A stretch of DNA of 64,000 bases from positions 7,755,001 through 7,819,000 of the forward strand of contig CM044873.1 of assembly GCA_024500155.1 (NCBI GenBank). The letters are read 5' to 3'. Each line of letters opens with the position of its first letter. Positions within the stretch are counted from its first letter, which is position 1. This document shows positions 1-10,877 of the stretch, one piece after another. The notes beneath the pieces were generated by a model, which searched no databases, was not told the origin of the DNA, and saw only the letters and a program-made list of their open reading frames with translations. This DNA comes from Chenopodium formosanum (taxonomy: Eukaryota; Streptophyta; Magnoliopsida; Caryophyllales; Amaranthaceae). The position numbers were made by a program, and so were the translations under genes.

Positions 1-1370
1 TTAGCTTGACATAAATATTCTTTCTAAATTTTTGAAAAAGTTTCATATTTAGTACAGTAGTAACAGCAATGATAACCAATTCACAGTCAAAGCATCGACT
101 TCTACATTTTACTGTTTAAGGCTCCATCAGAGCCAGTTGATTTTTATAACTCTTAAACATATGTCATTTCCTATTCAAAAAAAAAAAAAAAAAAAAAAAA
201 ACATATGTCATTTCATTTGTTATCTAACTTTTGATTTTAGCCCTTGGTTCAAATGGAATTGTTTGGTCAAGAATTGGAGTTAGAATGCGTTTACCTCCAT
301 TCACATGAATTTCTCCAATCTGAATTTAGCAAAACTTGTTATAATTGAACTTAGGCAACTTTGTTTAACCCTTATTTGAACTTATCTTAACTTGTTAGCC
401 CTGAAATAAGGTTTCCGTTTGTTTTTCCATGGAAAGCAATTTCCATGGGAAAACACAATTGTTGAACTAATTTTCCTAGTTTGTTTCCTTACAAAAAAAA
501 TATAGAGGAAGAGGAAAATGGGAGTGGAAGGGGGAAGATGGATGGAAGGAGAGGAAAGGGATGTTAAGAGTTGGGAGAAAAATGTGGCATTCTTTTCTTT
601 CAAAAGGTAAATGTTTTACACTCATGGGAAAACTATTTTCCACCTTTGAGAAAATTATTTTCGACCCTTTACAAACCAAACAATGGAAATCTTTTTCCTG
701 GAAAATGTTTTATGTCAAACCAAACATAGCCTAAGTGAAATTAAGATAAAGAGAACGGGGTATCTATCTATTCCATAGAACTCTATCTATATAGGTTGTG
801 AGAGAGATGACAAGTGGAAAAGTTTATCTCTAGCAAGTGTTAAGGGTTAAGGGCCTACAGCTCAATTTAAGATCTAGTTGTTTCTGGTCAGTACACGTGG
901 AATGTGTGCAGGAGAAGGTGGGGCATCTTTAGCTTATTATGTTTTGAGAATAAGCTACATTATTAGCTGTGTCTTGTGGCATTATTGAATATTAATTTGA
1001 CTGCAGTACTGCTCTTTTAAAATAAAGCTTCTTGGTTTCTTTTCATCCAAAAGTTTCATGAGGTTTACCATTGTGTTCTTTGGGCAGGGTATGTCCTTGA
1101 CTCCATAGTCTTAAATGTTTCTTGTAATGGTTAAGTTCAGATATTTTTTCTTCACCAATGCTATGTTTTTGTTTTTTTTTTGTTATTATTATTTTTTTTA
1201 ATTTTTATTTATTTTTCGCCAAGAGAGAATGAGCATGTTTGTGTTATATATTCAGCTGGTCATCTAACACTTCATTGCAGATTTCCTTGCCTAATTAGTG
1301 TTCTATGTTTAGCTTGTGTTTTCTCCCTCATCTCTTTATCTATGTTTTATGTTTTGTCAATTCTGTGCAG
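1..1370 (+). other. Upstream intron of the SAM carrier gene
   Basis: No exon of the missing carrier repeat 1 could be found here, so this is taken as intron sequence. It is AT-rich with a poly(A) run at 178-200, a MITE-like inverted repeat near 408-733, and a pyrimidine-rich stretch leading to the acceptor at 1369-1370. Assignment as intron rather than intergenic is inferred from the incomplete protein. Confidence 0.6.
408..733. mobile_element. MITE-like inverted-repeat element
   Basis: The left edge (GGTTTCCGTTTG, then TTTTCCATGGAAA) is matched on the opposite strand by the right edge ending CCAAACATAGCC, with TTTTCC/GGAAAA motifs at both sides of a purine-rich centre. This resembles the plant MITE class whose ends read like GGNTNTGTTTGG. 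No clear target duplication was found, so the ends are approximate. Confidence 0.35.
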
Positions 1371-4300
1371 ACTGCAGGTGCTGTTGGTGGAGTTGCTGCT
1401 TCTCTAATTCGTGTTCCCACTGAAGTAATTATCCTCATTTTTTGTTTCAGTATAATCTTCTGAATTTTGTTCTGTGCTATATTAAATGTTACTCTGTTGC
1501 AGGTTGTTAAGCAGAGGATGCAAACAGGTCAATTTGCTTCAGCTCCTGATGCTGTGCGTCTAATTGTTGCTAAGGAAGGATTTAAAGGTCTATATGCGGT
1601 ACTTAATGTTTACTTTCCCTCTTTGTAAATCCATCGAAGTCTATGTGCAGCACTTAATGATTTTACCCTCTTTACAAATGCATTGAAGGTTATATGTGGT
1701 ACTTAATGTTTTCGTTATCTAATTCAGCAGTTCTTACCAGTGTTTATCTTTCTTGTATTTGTAATGTTTGTTACAAATTCATTATTATACTTTGGAATCT
1801 GGCGAGCATCTTTGAAATACTTCTTTTTTTGGGTGCACATTGCAGGGATACCGATCATTTCTGCTTCGAGATTTGCCCTTCGATGCTTTACAGTTCTGCC
1901 TCTATGAACAGCTTCGAATTGGTTACAAACTGGCAGTGAGTCTTCTTGCTCTTGCTCAATTGTTTATGTTGGGCCATCTCTATAAAGCTGCTGTAATCTA
2001 CTGTAAAGGCTGCAAGTGTGCAAATTAAGTTGCACCCACAGATGATTATGAAGCAGAAACAATGGTTCTCTACAAAACACAAACAGGAACAAGCCATTTA
2101 CAATCCCTAAGTAGCTAATCTATACTATATGCTAAACAGCGTTCCTAAACAACTTTATGTGCCATGTGGCATTTCTCCTCATTTAATTGAGTGTTTTTAT
2201 TTCATTTGTTTAAAAACACGGATTTCACAAGATTTAAACCATCAAGCTCAAATTCAAAATGTAAAGTGTTAGCCACTAAGCTATTGTCATATTATATGTT
2301 ATCATATCAAAATTAAACATAAATAAAGATCTGAATCATGACATTAATGTGATGACTCGATGCATCGCCAGGCCCAAAAGCAAGCTAGTTGAGATTTAAA
2401 GCAGATAGATGGGCCACAATTACAGAACTGAATTGCTGGGCCTTTAATAAGTGGTCGTTTCTTGAAGATCCAATTGGGTTAATTATTAAAAGTGTACTTA
2501 CTTTTCAGTTTCCTCAAATAATTTTGTTTATGCTAAGATCCAATTAGTTTAGCCATGTGTTATATGCGGAGTATAAAATTCAGGTTTCAGAGTACTATGT
2601 CTTATTGGTGTAATGAACCTATAGAACTTACAGTAATACATATAAGCCTTTTCTTGTTGGAAGTAATCATCTATGGGGAAGATCGTGCCTTGGTGCAGTG
2701 GTCAAGTGTCTACTTGCTATCCGAAAGGTCATGATTTTGATCCCTGGAAACAAACAGCCTCTTTATGAAAATAAGGTTAAGGTTACATACATCTGGACCT
2801 ACCCTAGCGAGAGCCTTGTGCACTGGATATACCTTTTAGAAATCATCTGTAGGGTGCATATATGTACTGGAAAACTCATTTTTCCTATCATTACTTCATA
2901 ATTTTCCTGTCCTAACTACTTCAGCAATGATACACGTATGAGTCTTTGTTATATGCCCATGCCCCTTAGTTGATGAAAAGGAGAAAGGAGACATTATATT
3001 CTAGTACTTTGTATGCTTTTCTTCAGTGTAAATTCATACTAATAAAATGCTTATCTTGGACCTCCATTTATTTCAGGCCAAAAGAGAACTGAATGATCCT
3101 GAGAATGCTGTTATTGGTGCTTTTGCTGGTAATAACAAAAATAATTTGCTTGCTCATTGAGTAACATATAGGCGCTTGCATAATCCTATGTTTATCATAC
3201 ATTCGTTAGCATAACTTTTATAGTAATTAGAATAGGCAGTATGGTTCCTGCTGTTTGTGTGGTAATGTGGAGAATGCAGGTCTCTGTAGATGCGTTTTGC
3301 ATCTTTGAGCTTGCTACCTGAGATGAATGATTAGAAGCTGAAGAAGAGCTAATTATGATTATTTTTCACTTTTATAAAGCCTGAGATATTTTTACCAAAC
3401 TTGTTGATTTTTAAATAAACCGATGAGAAACCTTTGTAATAGGGTAGCGCTTGGAACATCAATTGCATGGCCTGAGTTGGCTATTACAGATGCTGGCTAA
3501 AGCTTGACTATGCTAATTTCCATGATACTTGTTCATCCAACATTGTCTAGTTGGATGCCTGAACATAACATTCTAATTTCGTATGATTCTTTATGGAAGT
3601 AAATTACGACAGGGGCAAACTTGCTTATAGGAATAAGACTTGCAAATTTTGCCATTAAATTCAAGCATAACATTTAACATGTCCTCTATTATTGTATTAT
3701 GATTACAATTATAAATTTCCTTTTCTTAGTTCCGGTATTCGGAGGAACATCTATATAATATTCTGTAAACTTATGAATCTTTAAGAGAATTTGAGGTGTA
3801 ATTTCTGTACAGATGCAACTGAAGACAGTGATTTTATTTCAGATGTTTTGGTGGTTACCTTGGCCTTTTGTAATAAAGTTAGAAGTCTTCTTGCATGAGC
3901 ATGATTTGAAATTGGCATAATAAAAGCTATCATTGGCATGTATTGTTATGGGTTTTATATCAGTCTTTATCAAAATTTTCAGGTGCTTTAACTGGTGCTA
4001 TTACTACCCCTCTTGATGTTATTAAGACTAGGCTAATGACCCAGGTATCGTATTTTTCTTAATCTGATTTGTATGGCTCTTCAATTTTTGTTCCACTTTC
4101 ACATTTCTCAGCTAGTTGCATGGTCTCTCATAGTAACTCTTGGCATTATAATTTTACTCCACAGGGATCTGCAAATCAGTACAATGGCATAGTAGATTGT
4201 GTCAAGACTATTGTTAGGGAAGAGGGAGCCCCTGCCCTTCTAAAGGTAAGAGTGTTAAAAACACTATTTTGTGGATCAAAGATTGTTTTATACTTTTTAG

Positions 4301-5149
4301 TTTATACTATATAATGCTGTGACAGTGTGACCGCATCTGTTTGAAATTCCACGTAGCTAGATACAAGACTACAAATAAAACTATCTAAAAGATGTCACAG
4401 TTTTTTTGAAGATTTAATTTGAGTTACTTACATATTTGAATTCTTAAATATGTCAAGTCACCTTTTCTGCTACATGTTCCTCAGCGTGTGGCCGTATAGG
4501 AACTAGGAACTAGGAAGTGCAAATTAAAAAGTTGGAACTGTTAGACCAAAATCTTATTCCTTTAAACTTGTTTTCTTTGGCAAGCATCTTAACCACCTGC
4601 AGTATTTGGAGTTGATTTTTGAGAAGGAATTGTGGAACTTATTTTTAGTAGTATTGGTAATAACTGTCTGCTAGTTTGCTGAGGCTAAAGCATGTCACCA
4701 AGAGTTTTATGACATGGGCTCTAATGTCAGTTATTAATATGCAAAATTCACTTATTTACTTCTGACATAAATTTTCTTTTCGGTATATAGCCCATAGTTC
4801 AGACAGGCCAAAAAGGCTAGTTGGAAATAATATTACTACTACGTAATAAAATAATGAGTCGGATTGTAATTTGACCCCAAAATTTTATTGGAAAGCTTTA
4901 GCTGAAGTGGATGGAGTGTAACTATTACATTCAATCCTTATTGTATTGCATTGTGATCATTTTATCAATCTTTTGCTTCTTTTACATCTATGGCTAATAT
5001 GATACAATCTTGTGCAGGGGGTTGGGCCGAGAGTTTTGTGGATTGGTATTGGCGGTTCTATATTCTTTGGTGTACTTGAAAGCACAAAGCGGTATCTAGC
5101 AGAATCACGAACCAAACGAATTGAAAATCCAGTGAAAAAGCAGGATTGA
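1371..5149 (+). CDS. SAMC: S-adenosylmethionine carrier (mitochondrial carrier family), 3' seven exons
   Basis: Exons read by eye: 1371-1424, 1503-1598, 1846-1935, 3077-3128, 3983-4044, 4165-4245, 5018-5149 (TGA). They sum to 567 nt, 188 residues plus stop, with all phases consistent and GT-AG introns. The protein carries the second and third mitochondrial-carrier signatures, PTEVVKQRMQ and PLDVIKTRLM, plus RDLPFDALQFCLYEQL and the C-terminal GPRVLWIGIGGSIFFGVLES, which I recognise from plant SAM carriers (Arabidopsis SAMC1/SAMC2). The family exchanges cytosolic S-adenosylmethionine for S-adenosylhomocysteine across the plastid envelope and inner mitochondrial membrane, feeding organelle methylation. 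The first carrier repeat and start codon must lie left of the window, since the family is about 325 residues. The first visible exon begins in phase 0. Introns hold a Helitron-like element and a SINE. Which paralogue it is cannot be decided. Confidence 0.93.
2119..2388 (+). mobile_element. Short Helitron-like element in a carrier-gene intron
   Basis: It begins TCTATACTATATGC after an A and ends CAAGCTAG before a T, the Helitron pattern (5' TC, 3' CTRR, insertion between A and T, no target duplication). A 10-bp palindrome, CGATGCATCG, sits about 20 bases before the end. The first 60 bases (AGCGTTCCTAAA, then TTTATGTGCCATGTGGCA) match the element at 9675-10232 on the other strand, and the 3' part (GCATCGCC) does too. 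At 270 bp it is non-autonomous. Confidence 0.65.
2679..2840 (+). mobile_element. tRNA-derived SINE
   Basis: Contains an A-box-like TGGTGCAGTGGTCAAG and a B-box-like GGTCATGATTTTGATCC at tRNA spacing, followed by the body AACAGCCTC ... GAGCCTTGTGCACTGG typical of a widespread plant SINE family. It ends in CCTTTT. The flanks 2665-2678 and 2841-2854 are near-identical 14-mers (AATCATCTATGGGG versus AATCATCTGTAGGG), a good target-site duplication. It lies in sense orientation inside a carrier-gene intron. Confidence 0.8.
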
Positions 5150-5587
5150 TGTCTTCTGTTTGCCTTTGAGGTGGATTGTGATCTGTGTTTTTCATCGTTG
5201 CTTCATTATTTCTTGTTTTGTCAAAAATAGTAGTGAAATGAATAATGATCAGAGTTGTTTGTTGAGGCCTAAACTAGAAAATCCACTCTCTTTCAATAAT
5301 AGTTGCTAATTATTATACGTTAGTTCAATTACTCATTGACATTATGATATACGAAGTATACTTGTAGCAGTTATAATTTTTCAAAGTTTGACATTTCATA
5401 TCAGCCTGTTAACCTAACTATACGATTCTAGACATCAACTAAGCCTAATGCAACACATTTCATTTCTAAATATCAATATAATATATTATAATGTCTCTAA
5501 TAAAAGGGAAGGTGACCAACCACAATCCATAACTAAAATTAGTTGTTTCTCTTTCAACTTTCATCAGCAATCCAAACAATACTACCC

Positions 5588-5595
5588 TATAAATA
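5588..5595 (+). promoter_or_regulatory. TATA box of the proline-rich protein gene
   Basis: TATAAATA, 93 bases upstream of the ATG at 5688, in a region without other coding signals. The spacing would give a 5' UTR of about 60 bases. Confidence 0.65.
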
Positions 5596-5687
5596 CCCAT
5601 CATAGCTAATTACTATCTCACTACACCATAAACATCAATTACCACTACAAATTTTCGTAGCGATTTCGTTCTATCCTATTTTTTACA

Positions 5688-6287
5688 ATGGCCAAGCAGT
5701 TCTTCCTTTTTTCTCTACTCTTTGCTCTGTTTCAGATGAGCTTTGCAGCTCGGCATCTATTACAAACACTGCCTCCAATCCAACCATTGCCAAAGCCGAG
5801 TATTCCTCCAATGCCTACTATCCCAACTTTGCCCCAAACAGGATTGCCACCACTGCCAAATCCAAGCATTCCACCGATGCCATCTAACCCCTTGCCCGCA
5901 GTCCCAACTGCTGCTAACCTCCCACAACCTGCAAAATTGCCACCACTTTCAGCTGCCAGTCCTCTCCCAGCAATGCCTGCAGCGCAAACTCTTCCACAAT
6001 CGACAGCATTGCCACCACTCTCAGCTGCTAGTCCTCTCCCAGCAATGCCAACTACACCAACTCTACCACAGTCTACTACATTACCACCACTTCCAGCTGC
6101 CAATCCTCTCCCAACAATGCCCGCTGCACCAACTCTACCACAGCCAACAAATGTGTCCCCATTGCCTGCTACCTTGCCACCATTGCCATTTATGCCTTCT
6201 GCACCTAAAATGGCGTTACCTCCTTTACCGACTATGCCAACCACCATACCCACAATCCCCACCATGGCACCATCTCCATCCCAGTAA
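5688..6287 (+). CDS. Secreted proline-rich protein with tandem repeats
   Basis: Single-exon ORF of 199 residues. Residues 1-20 form a typical signal peptide (hydrophobic FLFSLLFALFQMSFA, cleavage probably after SFAA). The mature part is built of short LPPLP, IPPMP and TLPQ motifs. In the middle, residues of roughly 80-160 form a tandem repeat with a period of about 24 residues (units like SPLPAMP ... TLPQS ... LPPLS). It contains no Cys-rich domain and no Tyr-Lys PRP motif. Composition and layout suit a structural cell-wall protein of the PELPK/PRP kind, but I cannot assign a named family. A TATA box lies at 5588. The long antisense ORF is a by-product of the Pro/Leu codon bias. Confidence 0.85.
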   Translation: MAKQFFLFSLLFALFQMSFAARHLLQTLPPIQPLPKPSIPPMPTIPTLPQTGLPPLPNPSIPPMPSNPLPAVPTAANLPQPAKLPPLSAASPLPAMPAAQTLPQSTALPPLSAASPLPAMPTTPTLPQSTTLPPLPAANPLPTMPAAPTLPQPTNVSPLPATLPPLPFMPSAPKMALPPLPTMPTTIPTIPTMAPSPSQ

Positions 6288-6595
6288 TAAAAAGCATTGA
6301 AAACTTCTGTATGAAGCATTTACTTGAAATTATATCTTAGTCTTCAGGTCTTAGGAGACAAAGGTTCATACTTGATATTATATCTTATTGTAATTCCTTG
6401 TTATTTTGTACTTGTTTTGGGGAATATTTATTTTTATTTATTGTAATATTATTTATCTTTACTAAGAGTATTTATTTATTTTTGTTAAATATTCAATGCG
6501 TTGAGTGGTGCCTGTGTTTGATTATTATTAAAGGGTTGGGGTCTTGGGGAACCTCGACACTACCACATGTTTGATGAGAGCAAGCTTACATTCAA

Positions 6596-7019
6596 TAGAA
6601 ATACTTGCGTGGACCTGGTTCACAATAATATTATTGTGGACCCGAGGTTTATACACACGTAACTGACATTATATTGAACATAGTGACCTTTATTTTTAAC
6701 ATAGTAACCTTATTTTTAACATAGTAACCTTTATTAAAAGTTGTATAACGTTTAATACTATTGTGAACTTGAAATACGACGTTATTACCCTAATTTTAAC
6801 ATAGTGACCTTTATTATTAATATTGACCTTATAAAATATTTCATTAAAAAAATTAACCTCTTATAGCTTATATTTAACCAAAATGACTTTTATTTTCAAC
6901 ATAGTAACCTTCATTTTATTATAGTGACTTTTTTTTTTATTAATAAAACAACCATATTTTCTCTAATGTTAGTGGTTCACAATAAATTAGTGTGAACCAG
7001 GTTCATTTAAGAATTTGTA
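6596..7019. mobile_element. Mutator-type MITE with 9-bp target duplication
   Basis: The flanks are the identical 9-mer TACATTCAA (6587-6595 and 7020-7028). The inner ends are inverted repeats: left TAGAAATACTTG, then ACCTGGTTCAC; right reverse complement TACAAATTCTTA, then ACCTGGTTCAC. About 21 of 28 positions agree. A 9-bp duplication is the Mutator/MULE signature. The interior repeats the phrase AACATAGTRACCTT five or more times. No ORF. Confidence 0.75.
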
Positions 7020-7274
7020 TACATTCAAAGAACTAAGGCAAAAATAATCTCAAATATGAGTTTTGGTAGGAACATCTATATAGAACAGAAAAATATGATA
7101 GATGGTAGAATATTATTGCTTTGTGGTTTATAATCAAAGTCGCGAAATAGGTTTAGAACCATGAGAGGGAGGGAAAGATCACAATTCCTTTTGCACATGC
7201 CCCCTCCATTGCTCCTTTCAGGTTCGTTGGAGAACCAGTCCTCCATTTAGCTATTTACAATTGCAGAGCTGAAG

Positions 7275-8133
7275 TCAAATATCTGATTGATGTAGATAAA
7301 GGTTATGTTTTCGTGTATAATCTATTACTTCATCAGCTGTTAGGTACTTCACTGACAACCCTCTTGCGATGCAGTCCCTGAAAGCACGACAAATATAGAT
7401 ATTGAAGCCTCAGCTATGAATTTCTTCCATGAATCAGAGAGACAGTGACTATCTCACCTTATTCGAGTTGAACTAATTTTGTTTGAGATGAGTTCATCCA
7501 CAATCTTAATATTATTCTGCAGAAAAAAGATTTAGAAAAAGGAATACAAAAATCACATCTCATGAATGCAAAAGGCTTATCTAACAAGACAACTAGACTA
7601 AAGCTAACGGCGATAGAGACAAGGAACTATGATTCCTATGTAAGACTTTCAGCAAAATCTGATAGTTCAACCTACAAGTCCATAGAAGTTCTACATAGTA
7701 CATACCTTGTTCTCATTTAGTATGTCATTGCTTAGAATGAATTTTTCAACATCTTGCCCTTCTCTGCGTATACAAGCCACGCGAAAGTCTCTACATAGGG
7801 CTTGGACCTAGAAATCAAGGATCATGTTAGGTAGTTAGCATAGCCAAATCTATTATACATTGTCATTAACTCTTGTCACAAACTCGCAATGGCTGAAGCC
7901 TAAAAGGTTACATACAAAACATGCTTGTCTGAAACACACTGATCTGTGATTTGACTAGAAGATACCTGCTCTGGTATCCAAACATCAGGAGTGGCAAATG
8001 ACTCCAATATTTTTTGCCAATGTTTGTCAATAGAGTTACAGGAGTCCCATGGGGTTTCTAGTGCTACATGGGGTGATATGGAGCCAAAATGGATGATGTA
8101 AACAGAACTCGATCTCAAAACAAAAGCAAACAA
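7275..8133 (-). pseudogene. NMNAT: Nicotinamide mononucleotide adenylyltransferase, 3' exons only
   Basis: Minus-strand exons, in order: about 8133-7966, 7807-7706, 7516-7458, 7377-7275 (TGA at 7277-7275). The last three fit phases perfectly (102, 59 and 103 nt) with GT-AG introns. They encode ESFATPDVWIPEQ, VQALCRDFRVACIRREGQD, ISSTRIRDC and GLSVKYLTADEVIDY. This matches the C-terminal half of eukaryotic NMN/NaMN adenylyltransferase, the enzyme making NAD+ from NMN and ATP; the ISxTxxR phosphate-binding motif is present. The N-terminal half with the GxFNPxH nucleotide-binding motif is not found upstream. The first exon replaces the expected LLCGSDLL core strand with KHWQKIL. Most likely a truncated duplicate; a very diverged working gene is the alternative. 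Confidence 0.75.
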
Positions 8134-8980
8134 TACCTTTTATTTTATTTTTTTTCAAAGCTGGGGGGTCATAGTGGGGCAAAATGGAAATAATGAAGTA
8201 CAATTTCATAAATTTTAGGAGAAATCTTTGCAACATTTCATAAATTTTAGGAGAAAAGGTACAATTTCATAGTTCGATTCTATTTAATCACCAAATAAGG
8301 CTCATCAATTTGGGGAGAAAAGTTCCCAATTCATAGTTACATCCTTACATTAGAGGCAAATAAGAGACAAATATCAAATTAAACGAAGAACCCTAAATTG
8401 AGTAAACTGAGAATTAAAATAACGATAAACCCTCGGTTGTGAAATTGAAATTCGATGATTACAATAAAAAATTAAAAACAACATCCTAATTACGAAGCTG
8501 CTTCAATGGAAGATAGAAAGCTCTAATGGAGAACGTTGAGTGCGCTACAATGGGAAATTGAGAGAATGAGGAGAGCAATGTTTCTAGTTATTTTATACTA
8601 CATTTAGTACTTGTGTTTATTTTTAAAAAAGACGCTCTTATTCTTTCAGGTAACGCCGTATTTGAATATGAATGGACAAACATACCCACGTATTTTATGT
8701 TTTTCTTCCTTGACATCTAACTCAATCTAACAATCTTTCCTTCCAACAAACTACCACCGACTGAAGACTAAGTTATCGGACAAATCGTCGGAGTTAAAGT
8801 CATTTGGTGATTTGGGTGGGGAAACGCCTGATTTTTTTTCAAAACTCTAGGGGTGAAACGCCTAAAATTTTCAAAAGTACCTTGGAGATTCGAAAAATCT
8901 AGGCATTCCCCCAAGGATTTTTTAGTTTTTATACTTTTTTTTTGTTTTTATCATAACTTTTTATCACAAACTCGGATTAA
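8134..8980. other. No gene seen
   Basis: AT-rich DNA upstream of the adenylyltransferase remnant. A short duplicated phrase (CATAAATTTTAGGAGAAA) occurs twice near 8206 and 8239. Nothing codes for the missing N-terminal half of the enzyme. Confidence 0.6.
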
Positions 8981-9166
8981 GGGTCTATTCACATTTACTG
9001 ATCTGAGCTGAACTGAACTGATTGGAGCTGAGCTGAACTGAACTGAGCTGAAATGAATATTTTATAAGAGAGGGAAATTAGGAGTTGAACTGAACTGAAC
9101 TGAACTGAACCGAACTGATTGAAGCTGAGCTGAACTAAACTTAAATTAAGTAATGTGACCAGGCCC
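8981..9166. mobile_element. Tourist/PIF-Harbinger-like MITE, copy 1
   Basis: Ends GGGTCTATTCACATTTACT and (reverse complement of the right end) GGGCCTGGTCACATTACTT are inverted repeats. The element is flanked by TAA on both sides (8978-8980, 9167-9169), the 3-bp TWA duplication of PIF/Harbinger elements. The interior is a run of CTGAACTGAACTGA units. Related copies: 18959-19502 and 27600-27820. Confidence 0.8.
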
Positions 9167-9540
9167 TAAGACAAATAATATATCGTAGGAAAGCTCTAGA
9201 AATTTACTTTCCAACCCAATTAGAATCAAGTCAATATCATTTCTAGATCCGAAGATGCTGCCACATGGCAACGTCTGTTAGTCATTTGAGTATTTAGTGA
9301 GCCATTTTTGTTAAACTCATGGGCATATGGTGAATTTGAAATTTTTCATGAGTATATGGTGAATAAAAAATAACTCATGGGTATTTGATGAAAAATCTAA
9401 TTGATAAATGTGTGATCTTTTCCCTTTAATATTTAGTAATTTAGATGTTTTTGACGCCAAATTATAAGAAAATGCTAAAGTATTCGACTGTTTATTTCTA
9501 ATAGAATGACAAACTCATACTCTGTTTTGTAAAATACTCT

Positions 9541-9670
9541 TGGGAGGGGGTTGGTGGTTTCTGGGCGCCGGAGCCGGGGGTATCCGCGTATGAGCGCGGC
9601 TAGGCGTGTGGTGGCCGATGGTTGGCTGGCCGTGGTAGGGAAAGAGTGGTTGGTGGTTTCTTTTAATAAT
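9541..9670. other. GC-rich islet between two short direct repeats
   Basis: About 110 bases of markedly GC-rich sequence (GGCGCCGGAGCCGGGGG, then GCGCGGCTAGGCG) in AT-rich surroundings. It is flanked by the 13-mer GTTGGTGGTTTCT at about 9550 and 9649, and abuts the 3' end of the Helitron-like element at 9675. No ORF. Origin unknown. Confidence 0.45.
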
Positions 9671-9674
9671 TAAA

Positions 9675-10232
9675 CTATTGTGTTGTCCAGGCGATGCTCC
9701 GAGATTTTTTTTAATACTTGTGATGGAATAGATAGGTTCATTTCTTTTATAATTTATTTATTCATTATTTGTTTATAATTTGTAATAGTTTCTCATTAAA
9801 CCTTAAACTAATTATAGAACAACTATTGACCAATTATAATGAAAATAAAGACATAATTATTATCAAAATAATTAAATAACTAAAATTTATAACAATTGTT
9901 AAATTTTCTTGCTTGCATGTATTATCTCGATGATCATAATTAGTAAATAATAGAATTGATTTTTATTTTTAAGAATTGCATTTATTAAATGTTCAGATCT
10001 CCATCTACTCCATATAGTTATATACTTATGAGTCGAGTATAAAAACAAACATGATTAATATATGAATGAGATGGTAAGACATCTAATGCATATTTTTGTG
10101 GTTGTGAGTTCAAATCTCATAAGAGATATTTTTATTAGAATATGTTCGTAGTTAAATAATGACATGGCGAGGGTGCCACGTGGCACATAAACGTTTTTAG
10201 GAACGCTTTTAATATATATCTATAAATATAGA
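9675..10232 (-). mobile_element. Helitron-like element, minus strand
   Basis: Read on the minus strand it begins TCTATATTTATAG after AA and ends GCATCGCCTGG ... CAATAG before T. The start shares AGCGTTCCTAAA and TTTATGTGCCACGTGGCA with the element at 2119-2388, and the 3' end shares GCATCGCC. The 3' tetranucleotide is ATAG rather than CTAG, so the end may be mutated. The interior carries a tRNA-like A/B box pair on the plus strand (about 10070-10125). Confidence 0.55.
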
Positions 10233-10877
10233 TTGTTAAAAAGTTGATTTTCAAGGATATAACATTTTGTCGGATAATTATCAAAGAGAATTTGATTTTT
10301 ATACGTTATTGTGAATGAGGGAGGTTGAGATCTTGTGATTAATTTAACTTCGAACTTTTGTGAATTTTAGGCTCAAATTATCTCAATTTTGTAAAAGTGG
10401 AGTGATGATCTAGCTGAATAGGAGTGAATGATTGATTTTATATATGAAAGATAATATAAAAATTAATAGTTATCTAAAATCTATTTAGTATCAATTATTA
10501 TATATAATTTCATGTAATTTGTTAATTTATGAATAATTTTTATTTAATTTATTCATGTTATTTGAACTTACTTATAAAAACTGTTAGATTCGTCATTGAC
10601 TGAGTTATTCATTTACATCATCACCATCTTCAAGTCACTGACTTGAATGTGTGCCGTTAATCGCGTACAATGGTTCCAATCCGTTACAAATGGCCGATGA
10701 TACAACCGATTTTATATATGTTGCAGATCTGTCTCGAATTTTGTGCTTAGATTATGATGATTTTAGAGAAGTCACTGGCTTGGTTGATGACATAGTAATG
10801 CCATCAAATAATCATAATCTTGATTGATGTTGCTCCGAGTTACGGTATTTTATCCCGATGAATACGAACCTGACTGT

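Noticed and set aside
5732..6319. 195-codon Gly-rich ORF antisense to the proline-rich gene
   Set aside because: It is the mirror of Pro/Leu/Ala codons on the other strand and has no independent start context; the plus strand has the signal peptide and TATA box.
10690..10827. Small ORF of 45 codons, Asp-rich (MADDTTDFIYVADL...)
   Set aside because: It has coding-like composition, but I recognise no family and no splice context; may be a gene relic. Not enough to call.
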